The notes beneath the pieces were generated by a model, which was not told the origin of the DNA, did not search any database, and was given only the letters and a program-made list of their open reading frames with translations. This document shows, in pieces, positions 1 through 5,780 of a stretch of 8,448 bases of DNA (the first letter of the stretch is position 1; each line of letters opens with the position of its first letter). The translations under genes were made by a program, and so were the position numbers. The stretch comes from Paracoccaceae bacterium (lineage in GTDB: Bacteria; Pseudomonadota; Alphaproteobacteria; Rhodobacterales; Rhodobacteraceae). The stretch spans positions 1 through 8,448 of the forward strand of contig JAHRVZ010000142.1 in NCBI GenBank assembly GCA_019090405.1, read 5' to 3'.

Positions 1-926
1 CGGGCAAATATCTCGTCCAGTTTGTCCAGACGTTCAGGCGGCGTGGCATAGCCTTCTTTGTCTTTCCATTCCGGCGCGCCAATCACTTCGCAGATGTTTT
101 TCCAAACAGCCGCCTGCTTAATAAAATAGGTGTAGGCATTGGGATCAGTTTCCCAGCCCTTACACTTTAGAATGCGACCCGGCTGGCCACCGCCGGAATC
201 ATTGCCTGCGCGCGGGGTTGCTTCGCCAAATGGCACGCCTTCGCCATGCTGCGAATATTCCTCAAGCGGACCCGCATCCAGACGTTGCTGATCGCGTATT
301 TTGACCCGGCACAGATTGATAACCCCGTCCTGCATCGGCGCCAGAACCTTTTGCCCGCGCCCGGATGTTTGACGCTGATACAGCGCCGTCACGATCCCAA
401 GGGCAAGATGCAAACCGGTGCCGCTGTCACCGATCTGCGCGCCCGTCACAAGCGGTGGACCATCACGAAAACCTGTGGTCGAGGCCGACCCACCAGCACA
501 TTGCGCCACGTTTTCGTAAACCTTGCAATCCTCGTATTTACCGGGGCCAAACCCCTTGACCGAGGCCATGATAAGGCGCGGATTGATCTGTTGAATCCGC
601 TCCCACGAGAACCCCATGCGGTCCAGCGCGCCCGGGGCAAAGTTTTCCACCAGAACGTCACATTCTTCGATTAACCGGGTCAGTACTTCCTTGCCGGTTT
701 CACTTTTGGAATCCAGTTCGATCGAGCGCTTATTGTGGTTCAGCATGGTAAAATATAGGCTGTCTGCCCCCGGCACATCCACCAGCTGTTTGCGCGTTGC
801 GTCCCCCACTCCGGGGCGCTCAACCTTTAAGACATCTGCCCCAAACCATGCCAACATCTGGGTGCAGGTCGGACCAGATTGCACATGGGTGAAATCCAGA
901 ATTTTTATACCGTCCAAAGCTTTCAT
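1..926 (-). CDS. frc: Formyl-CoA:oxalate CoA-transferase (CaiB/BaiF class III), C-terminus cut by window edge
   Basis: Transfers CoA from formyl-CoA to oxalate, giving oxalyl-CoA and formate, in cytosolic oxalate catabolism. The visible 308 residues are about three quarters of a family member of roughly 415-430 residues. The N-terminus (LDGIKILDFTHVQSGP, residues 4-19), the NKRSIELD segment (65-72), VENFAPGALDRMGF (93-106) and KGWETDPNAY (256-265) match Frc/YfdW closely. D167 in GDSGTG aligns with the catalytic Asp169 of Oxalobacter Frc. Q47 sits where Oxalobacter Frc has Trp48; E. coli YfdW, as I recall it, has Gln there, so this is the YfdW-like form. The glycine loop reads SGGGQ (244-248) instead of GGGGQ. 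The ATG at 924-926 has a good ribosome binding site, and the gene lies 29 bp after the formate dehydrogenase alpha stop, so it is probably co-transcribed. Identification as frc is firm from sequence; activity is inferred. Confidence 0.95.
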   Translation of the reverse strand, partial: MKALDGIKILDFTHVQSGPTCTQMLAWFGADVLKVERPGVGDATRKQLVDVPGADSLYFTMLNHNKRSIELDSKSETGKEVLTRLIEECDVLVENFAPGALDRMGFSWERIQQINPRLIMASVKGFGPGKYEDCKVYENVAQCAGGSASTTGFRDGPPLVTGAQIGDSGTGLHLALGIVTALYQRQTSGRGQKVLAPMQDGVINLCRVKIRDQQRLDAGPLEEYSQHGEGVPFGEATPRAGNDSGGGQPGRILKCKGWETDPNAYTYFIKQAAVWKNICEVIGAPEWKDKEGYATPPERLDKLDEIFA

Positions 927-932
927 TTTGCG

Positions 933-940
933 TCCTTCCA
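933..940 (-). promoter_or_regulatory. Ribosome binding site of frc
   Basis: On the minus strand TGGAAGGA lies six bases before the ATG of frc. It fixes the start codon and shows that frc has its own translation signal in the short gap after the formate dehydrogenase alpha stop. No promoter is visible in the 29-bp gap, so frc is likely read through from the genes upstream. Confidence 0.6.
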
Positions 941-955
941 AGCTAGGCTGGCTGA

Positions 956-3733
956 TTATTCGGCCGCGGCCTGATCTTTATTACCCGCCGACACCCGACA
1001 GGCGGAAAATTTGAATTCAGGGATTTTCCCGAAAGGATCAAGCGCCGGATTGGTCAGCATATTTGCCGCCGCTTCGACAAAGGCAAAGGGCAGATACACC
1101 ATGTCTTCGGCAATGGCCCGGTCGGCCCGCGCCATGACCGTGATTGACCCGCGCCGGGTTTCAATTATGATCATTTGCCCCGCCTTAAGGTCAAGCCTGC
1201 GCAGGGTTTTTGGATGTAGCGAGGCATTTGCCTCAGGTTCAGCCCAGTCCAGAACACTTGCCCGGCGGGTCATTGATCCGGTATGCCAATGCTCCAACAT
1301 CCGGCCCGTGGTCAGGATGATCGGATAGTCATCATCCGGCACCTCATCGGGGGCGATAATATTGGCCGGGCTAAACCGGGCACGGCCATTAGCGCGTGGG
1401 AAACCGTCGCCAAATACAATCGCCTGACCGGGATCTTCCGGGGACAAAGATGGATAGGTCACAGTCGCCTGTTCAAGCCGCTCCCAGGTGATGTTGTCCA
1501 GCGACCCCATGTTCAGTTTCATTTCGTCAAACACCTGACGCGGATGGGTATAATCCCAATCAAGACCCAGCCGCTTTGCCAGTTCAACCGTGATCCACCA
1601 ATCCTCTTTCGCCAACCCCGGAGCCGGAACAACCTTGCGCCCCATTTGCACCTGACGGTTGGTATTGGTGACTGTGCCAGTCTTTTCGGAAAACGCCGAG
1701 CTGGGCAGGATCACATCGGCATAATTGGCGGTTTCGGTCAGAAAGATATCCTGCACCACCAGATGATCCAGCTTTGCCAGCGCATTGCGGGCGTGGTTCA
1801 AATCGGGATCAGACATCGCCGGGTTCTCGCCCAGAATATACATGCCTTTGATTTTGTTGTCGTGAATGGCATCCATGATCTCGACCACGGTCAGACCCTT
1901 TTCTGACGAAAAATCATCCGATCCCCAGACCGAGGTAAACGCCGCGCGGATACTGTCATCTGTCACCGTCTGGTAATCCGGCAGAAACATCGGGATCAAC
2001 CCCGCATCTGACGCGCCCTGCACATTGTTCTGACCCCGCAGCGGATGCAGCCCGGTCCCCGGACGCCCGACCTGCCCGGTCATCAAGGCAAGCGAGATCA
2101 GACAGCGCGAATTGTCAGTCCCGTGGATATGCTGTGACACACCCATGCCCCAGAAAATCATGCCGGCCTTGGCGTTGGCAAACCTGCGCGCCACCACCCG
2201 CAGTGTTTCAGCCTCTACACCGCACAACGGCGCCATCTTTTCCGGCGAAAAATCCGCCAGATGTGCCTTCATTGCCTCCCAGTTTTCGGTATAGGCCGCG
2301 ATATATTGTTCGTCATACAGGCCTTCGTCTACGATCACGTTCATGATTGCATTCAGCATCGCCACGTCAGTTCCGGCGCGAAATTGCACCATGTGGCTGG
2401 CGTGACGCTTAAGCCCCTGACCGCGCGGGTCCATGACGATCAACTTGCCGCCACGTTTGACAAACTGCTTGAAATAAGTCGCCGCCACGGGGTGATTATT
2501 CGTCGGATTGCAGCCGATTACGATGGCCACATCGGCATTTGCTATTTCATTGAAGGTCGCGGTTACAGCGGCAGAGCCGACATTTTCCATCAACGCCGCA
2601 ACCGACGAGGCATGGCACAGCCGTGTGCAGTGATCGACGTTATTGTGACCAAAGCCCTGACGGATCAGTTTCTGAAACAGATAGGCCTCTTCGTTGGAAC
2701 ATTTGGCCGACCCAAAGCCGGCAACATTGGTGCCCGCCTCAGCGCGCAGGCTGGACAGGCCATTGGCGGCAACGTCCAGCGCTTCGTCCCAGGTTGCTTC
2801 GCGGAAATGCGTAAATGGGTTGCCCGGATCAACATTCAACCCCTTGGCCGGAGCGTCGTCGCGTCGGATCAGGGGTTTCGTCAGACGATGCGGGTGATTG
2901 ATATAATCAAAGCCAAACCGACCCTTCACGCACAGCCGGTTTTCATTTGCCGGACCATCTATGCCATCAACCCAGGCGATTTTGTCGTCCTTGATCTTAT
3001 AGGACATCTGACACCCAACGCCGCAAAACGGGCAGATGGATTTCACCTCTCGATCATAGTCATCGCGACTGCCGATACCAGCGTCATCTAATGCGGTCGC
3101 AGGCATCAATGCCCCGGTTGGGCAGGCTTGGACACATTCACCACAGGCAACACAGGTTGACGCGCCCATTTCATCGCCCAGATCAAATGTGATCTGCGCA
3201 CCACGCCCACGCCCGGACATTCCAATCACGTCGTTTACCTGCACTTCGCGACAGGCGCGGACGCAAAGATCGCAATTGATGCAGGCATCCAGATTGACGC
3301 TCATCGCCAGATGCGACGCGTCCAGCAGGGGCACATGGGTCTGTTCAACCTTTGGAAAGCGGCTTTCGGATACGCCTTGCGAATCCGCCATATCCCAAAG
3401 ATGCGAGGCCTTGTCGTGGGCCTGTTCACGGTCCGGCTGATCCGTAACCAGCAATTCCATCACCATCTTGCGCGCGGTTTTTGCGCGCGTCGAGGCGGTC
3501 TTGACCACCATGCCGTCACTTGCGGTGCGCTGGCAGGATGCGGCCAGCACCCGTTCGCCGTCAATCTCGACCATACAGGCGCGGCAATTGCCATCCTCGC
3601 GATAGCCGGTTGAGTCCTTGAAACACAGATGCGGAATTGTGGTTCCCTGACGTTTGGCAATCTGCCAAATGGTTTCATCGGCCCCGGCGGTCACGTCTTT
3701 GCCGTCCAGATTAAAGGTGATTTGATCGCTCAT
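956..3733 (-). CDS. fdhA: NAD-dependent formate dehydrogenase, alpha (bis-MGD catalytic) subunit, Cys form
   Basis: Oxidises formate to CO2 at a Mo- or W-bis-MGD centre and passes electrons through Fe-S clusters to the partner flavoprotein, which reduces NAD+. The protein has 925 residues and no Tat signal, so it is cytosolic. The N-terminal ferredoxin-like [2Fe-2S] domain has C37, C50, C53 and C67. Two CxxCxxCxxxC [4Fe-4S] motifs follow (C151/154/157/161 and C194/197/200/204), then the molybdopterin-domain [4Fe-4S] set C234, C237, C241 and C268. The active-site ligand is Cys373 followed by His374 (TRLCH), where E. coli FdhF has selenocysteine-His. R566 (HPLRGQNNVQG) aligns with FdhF Arg333, and the 193-residue spacing is the same in both. 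The C-terminal molydop-binding domain is about 800-915. The ATG shares its last base with the stop of the upstream beta subunit (TAATG). The pairing resembles two-subunit FDH1 of Methylobacterium more than the FdsGBACD operon; which metal is used cannot be read from sequence. Confidence 0.95.
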   Translation of the reverse strand: MSDQITFNLDGKDVTAGADETIWQIAKRQGTTIPHLCFKDSTGYREDGNCRACMVEIDGERVLAASCQRTASDGMVVKTASTRAKTARKMVMELLVTDQPDREQAHDKASHLWDMADSQGVSESRFPKVEQTHVPLLDASHLAMSVNLDACINCDLCVRACREVQVNDVIGMSGRGRGAQITFDLGDEMGASTCVACGECVQACPTGALMPATALDDAGIGSRDDYDREVKSICPFCGVGCQMSYKIKDDKIAWVDGIDGPANENRLCVKGRFGFDYINHPHRLTKPLIRRDDAPAKGLNVDPGNPFTHFREATWDEALDVAANGLSSLRAEAGTNVAGFGSAKCSNEEAYLFQKLIRQGFGHNNVDHCTRLCHASSVAALMENVGSAAVTATFNEIANADVAIVIGCNPTNNHPVAATYFKQFVKRGGKLIVMDPRGQGLKRHASHMVQFRAGTDVAMLNAIMNVIVDEGLYDEQYIAAYTENWEAMKAHLADFSPEKMAPLCGVEAETLRVVARRFANAKAGMIFWGMGVSQHIHGTDNSRCLISLALMTGQVGRPGTGLHPLRGQNNVQGASDAGLIPMFLPDYQTVTDDSIRAAFTSVWGSDDFSSEKGLTVVEIMDAIHDNKIKGMYILGENPAMSDPDLNHARNALAKLDHLVVQDIFLTETANYADVILPSSAFSEKTGTVTNTNRQVQMGRKVVPAPGLAKEDWWITVELAKRLGLDWDYTHPRQVFDEMKLNMGSLDNITWERLEQATVTYPSLSPEDPGQAIVFGDGFPRANGRARFSPANIIAPDEVPDDDYPIILTTGRMLEHWHTGSMTRRASVLDWAEPEANASLHPKTLRRLDLKAGQMIIIETRRGSITVMARADRAIAEDMVYLPFAFVEAAANMLTNPALDPFGKIPEFKFSACRVSAGNKDQAAAE

Positions 3734-5427
3734 TAGCTGACCTCATCAGGGAAATGTTTCAGGGTCAACAAAATTGGGTTCGGAGCCGCCTGCCCCAGAC
3801 CGCAAATTGAGGCATCAACCATGACGTCGCAAAGTTCGGTCAATAACGGTGCGTCCCATATATCCTGCTGCATCAGCTTAACCGCCTTTTCGCAGCCGAC
3901 CCGACAGGGCGTGCATTGGCCACAACTTTCATCCTCAAAGAACCGCAACATGTTCAGCGCGGCGTCCCTGATGCTGTCCTGATCCGACAGGATCACGATT
4001 GCCGCCGACCCGATGAAGGTGCCCAGATCCTGCAGCGTATCAAAATCCATTGGCACGTCATTGATCGTGGCCGGCAATATCCCCGCCGAAGGCCCACCCG
4101 GTTGGTAGGCTTTGAATCGGTGACCCTCCAGCATTCCGCCGCAAGCCTTGACAATATCGCTGATGGTTGACCCGGCAGGCAACAGATACACGCCGGGGGT
4201 CTTGACCCGGCCCGAAACCGAATAAGACCGCAGCCCTTTGCGCCCGTTCTGTTCGGTCGCGTTCATCACTTGCGGGCCTTCGCGGCAAATCCGCGCCACC
4301 CAATGCAAGGTTTCGATGTTATGCACCAAAGTCGGACTGCCAAACACGCCGACCTGCGCCACAAATGGCGGGCGATGCCGGGGCAGACCACGCTTGCCCT
4401 CGATGCTTTCAATCATCGCGCTTTCTTCGCCGCAGATATAGGCACCAGCGCCGCGTCGCAGATCAATATAGCCCGGTTTGACAATGCCAGCCGCCACAAG
4501 CGCTGCAATTTCATCGCTTAGGATTTTGCGAACAGCGGGGTATTCATCGCGTAAATAGATAAAGCAGGTTTCGGCCTTAACAGCCCATGCCGCAATCAAC
4601 ATACCCTCAAGGAACAAATGCGGCGTGCGTTCCAGATAATAGCGGTCTTTAAAAGTGCCCGGTTCGCCCTCGTCACCATTCACCGCCAAATAGCGCGGCC
4701 CGCTTTCGGCCCGTACAAACGACCATTTTCGACCAGACGGAAACCCTGCTCCGCCAAGGCCGCGCAACCCGGATTCAAGGATTTTTTCCTGCACCTGATC
4801 CGGAGTAGACGCACCACCCCGCAAAGCGACCAAAGCGTCATAACCACCCGCGCCCAGATAGCTGGCCAAGGTTTCATAGGTTGGAATATGTGCATGGATA
4901 TCATCGGCAGAAATCGCAGCCTCCACCAGTTCTGGCGTGGCAAAATCAATGTGGTTGTGGCCGATTTCCAGCACCGGAGCGGTATCACAGCGCCCCATAC
5001 AAGGCGCCCGCAAAACCCGGATTATTGCCGGATCAAGGGTGTCTTTCAGCGCCGCCATCAATTGCTGTGCCCCTGCCATTTCACAGGACAGGCTGTCACA
5101 AACCCGGATCGTCAACTCTGGCGGTGGCGCTTCATCTTCTTTGACCACATCGAAATGGGCGTAAAACGTCGCCACTTCGTAAACTTCGGCCTGTGACAGA
5201 TGCATTTCTTCGGCCAATGCCACCAAATGCGCCGCAGACAAACAGCCAAAGCCGTCCTGAATCAGGTGCAAATGCTCGATCAATAAATCACGTCGCCGCG
5301 GACGCGTGCCCAGCAATTCCTGCACTTCGGCCCAAGCGGTATCATCCAGTTGCCGACCCTTGGGCGTTGTGCGCCCTTTGCCGCGACCAGACTTCCATAC
5401 TCCGTCATTGTTGTTTTGCAGGTCCAT
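3733..5427 (-). CDS. fdhB: Formate dehydrogenase beta subunit: fused FdsG (NuoE-like) + FdsB (NuoF-like) NADH-binding flavoprotein
   Basis: Takes electrons from the alpha subunit and reduces NAD+ at an FMN site. This is one 564-residue chain with two domains normally split in FdsG/FdsB and NuoE/NuoF. Residues about 28-185 are a thioredoxin-like [2Fe-2S] domain with ligands C110, C115, C143 and C147. Residues about 190-560 are NuoF-like: the glycine-rich NADH/FMN loop GLRGLGGAGFPSGRKW (220-235), NGDEGEPGTFKDR (250-262), the GAGAYICGEESAMIESIEG segment (326-344), and [4Fe-4S] ligands C502, C505, C508 (CGQCTPCR) and C542. A short basic N-terminal tail (residues 1-25) precedes the first domain. 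Domain order and length fit Fdh1B of Methylobacterium FDH1 (about 570 residues). The start at 5425-5427 is supported by AGGGG seven bases upstream. It is the first gene of the operon and overlaps the alpha subunit by one base. The neighbouring formate dehydrogenase alpha gene argues against a complex I gene. Confidence 0.94.
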   Translation of the reverse strand: MDLQNNNDGVWKSGRGKGRTTPKGRQLDDTAWAEVQELLGTRPRRRDLLIEHLHLIQDGFGCLSAAHLVALAEEMHLSQAEVYEVATFYAHFDVVKEDEAPPPELTIRVCDSLSCEMAGAQQLMAALKDTLDPAIIRVLRAPCMGRCDTAPVLEIGHNHIDFATPELVEAAISADDIHAHIPTYETLASYLGAGGYDALVALRGGASTPDQVQEKILESGLRGLGGAGFPSGRKWSFVRAESGPRYLAVNGDEGEPGTFKDRYYLERTPHLFLEGMLIAAWAVKAETCFIYLRDEYPAVRKILSDEIAALVAAGIVKPGYIDLRRGAGAYICGEESAMIESIEGKRGLPRHRPPFVAQVGVFGSPTLVHNIETLHWVARICREGPQVMNATEQNGRKGLRSYSVSGRVKTPGVYLLPAGSTISDIVKACGGMLEGHRFKAYQPGGPSAGILPATINDVPMDFDTLQDLGTFIGSAAIVILSDQDSIRDAALNMLRFFEDESCGQCTPCRVGCEKAVKLMQQDIWDAPLLTELCDVMVDASICGLGQAAPNPILLTLKHFPDEVS

Positions 5428-5433
5428 ATCACA

Positions 5434-5438
5434 CCCCT
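5434..5438 (-). promoter_or_regulatory. Ribosome binding site of fdhB
   Basis: AGGGG on the minus strand is followed by seven bases and the ATG of the fused beta subunit. It supports this ATG as the first start of the operon. Confidence 0.5.
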
Positions 5439-5474
5439 AGATCACCACGATGATACGCGAATACCCATAATAGT

Positions 5475-5508
5475 ATCCAATTCGGAATATGGATCACTTC
5501 ATATGGAT
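5475..5508. promoter_or_regulatory. Candidate operator: dyad plus repeated ATATGGAT half-sites before the formate dehydrogenase operon
   Basis: Seen directly: ATATGGAT occurs at 5487-5494 and again at 5501-5508, a 14-bp period. The first copy is also the right arm of a near-dyad at 5475-5494, in which ATCCAATTC faces GAATATGGAT with one extra A. Three related half-sites about 50-80 bp before the operon's start codon look like a regulator binding region. No regulator gene is in the window, so the family of the binding protein is unknown. Confidence 0.4.
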
Positions 5509-5528
5509 TGACTATGGCTCTGTCGCAA
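5500..5528 (-). promoter_or_regulatory. Possible promoter of the fdhB-fdhA-frc operon (weak match)
   Basis: On the minus strand TTGCGA (5523-5528) is followed after 17 bases by CATATG (5500-5505). The match to a sigma-70 type promoter is modest, with three of six bases in the -10. It would give a leader of roughly 65 bases. The -35-like box lies inside the IS6-like end, as in hybrid promoters known for IS6-family ends. The -10 overlaps the second ATATGGAT half-site. Another weak possibility is the TACTAT/TATTAT region on the minus strand near 5468-5475. Confidence 0.22.
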
Positions 5529-5536
5529 AGTTTTTG
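5516..5536. mobile_element. Sequence resembling an IS6-family terminal inverted repeat (solo end or remnant)
   Basis: The stretch GGCTCTGTCGCAAAG followed by a run of T closely resembles ends of IS6-family elements, which start GGCTCTGTTGCAAA, GGTTCTGTTGCAAA or GGCACTGTTGCAAA. The element body would extend to the right. No transposase-like frame and no opposite end (TTTGCGACAGAGCC) is visible before the next gene, so at most a solo end or decayed remnant is present. The match rests on memory of family ends and could be chance. Confidence 0.35.
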
Positions 5537-5587
5537 AAGGGTAATTCAACCCAACTCTCGCCAGACTCGCAAACTTTTTAAACGGGG
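5523..5587 (+). repeat. Imperfect direct repeat, TCGCAAA-T5-containing, period 44 bp
   Basis: Copy one (about 5523-5541) reads TCGCAAAGTTTTTGAAGGG and copy two (5567-5587) reads TCGCAAACTTTTTAAACGGG plus one G. They differ at two positions and by one inserted C before the G run, with 44 bp between starts. Copy one overlaps the IS6-like end. These could be protein-binding sites, an internal duplication, or repeats at an element end. Confidence 0.5.
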
Positions 5588-5597
5588 ATGTAGGTTT

Positions 5598-5616
5598 GAT
5601 AGAAATAGCTTCTATC
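5598..5616. repeat. 19-bp palindrome GATAGAA-N5-TTCTATC
   Basis: A perfect 7-bp inverted repeat with a 5-base centre (ATAGC). The short odd spacer and lack of a following T run fit a DNA operator better than a terminator. It lies about 170 bp upstream of the formate dehydrogenase operon and could serve it or an unseen small transcript. Confidence 0.4.
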
Positions 5617-5680
5617 TAGGCTAGGAAAGTGACGCTTTCGGCCTGTAAATACTCAGACACAAAGTTTCAGGAAAAGATCC

Positions 5681-5719
5681 TGCCACATCTGAAAACGGCG
5701 GCAGTTTTCAGGTCAGGCA
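5681..5719. repeat. Long imperfect stem-loop in the intergenic region
   Basis: CTGAAAAC (5689-5696) pairs perfectly with GTTTTCAG (5704-5711) around the loop GGCGGCA. Two more pairs (one G-T) extend this stem, and after a 2-by-2 internal bulge TGCC (5681-5684) pairs with GGCA (5716-5719). A smaller hairpin, CAGGA/TCCTG (5668-5682), overlaps its left foot and would compete with it. There is no T run on either side, so a simple intrinsic terminator is unlikely. Confidence 0.4.
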
Positions 5720-5732
5720 AGGGGCAGCTATA

Positions 5733-5774
5733 GCGTTTCGCGTTCAATTTGGATCAAAGTTGAACGCGAAACGC
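5733..5774 (-). terminator. Strong 15-bp stem-loop just after the BadI-like gene (atypical terminator or dispersed palindrome)
   Basis: GCGTTTCGCGTTCAA (5733-5747) and its exact reverse complement (5760-5774) form a perfect 15-bp stem, extendable by three pairs (one G-T) into the 12-base loop. It begins six bases after the stop codon of the BadI-like gene, where a terminator belongs. On the minus strand no U run follows, so termination would be factor-assisted, or the element protects the 3' end. It may instead be a copy of a family of intergenic palindromes. Confidence 0.45.
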
Positions 5775-5780
5775 ACTGAA

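Larger units (their letters stand above)
5428..5780. other. 353-bp non-coding region upstream of the formate dehydrogenase operon
   Basis: No open frame here has a convincing start or family match. The part nearest the operon (about 5455-5620) looks richer in A and T than the genes. It holds, left to right, candidate operator half-sites (5475-5508), an IS6-like end (5516-5536), an imperfect direct repeat (5523-5587), and hairpins at 5598-5616, 5668-5682, 5681-5719 and 5733-5774. Because both flanking genes are on the minus strand, it must contain the operon's promoter and the 3' end of the BadI-like gene's transcript. A small RNA cannot be excluded. Confidence 0.6.

Noticed and set aside
246..1014. 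Open frames on the plus strand at 246-674 and 616-1014
   Set aside because: They lie antisense to frc and the end of the alpha subunit gene, whose translation matches known families over the full length; the plus-strand proteins are Arg/Pro-rich shadows with no family motif.
2605..2620. Possible selenocysteine codon at the formate dehydrogenase active site
   Set aside because: The codon reads Cys (C373, TRLCH) with no in-frame TGA, so this is the cysteine form and no SECIS element is needed.
1283..3613. Long plus-strand open frames, including 207 and 276 codons at 1283-1906 and 2261-3091
   Set aside because: Shadows of the formate dehydrogenase alpha gene in a GC-rich genome; no motif, no ribosome binding site, and the sense strand encodes conserved cofactor-binding motifs throughout.
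3733..5427. Complex I genes (nuoE/nuoF)
   Set aside because: The fused architecture and the directly overlapping bis-MGD formate dehydrogenase alpha gene point to a soluble formate dehydrogenase; no other nuo genes are present.
4618..5453. Plus-strand frames opposite the beta subunit gene (192 and 86 codons)
   Set aside because: Antisense to conserved Fe-S and FMN motifs, low-complexity composition and no recognisable domain.
5461..5720. CRISPR array or tRNA in the repeat-bearing intergenic region
   Set aside because: The repeats occur only twice, with unequal copies, and no cloverleaf or CCA end can be drawn.
5516..5780. Complete insertion sequence between the two minus-strand genes
   Set aside because: Only one IS-like end was found; there is no transposase frame, no second inverted repeat and no visible target duplication in the 265 bp available.
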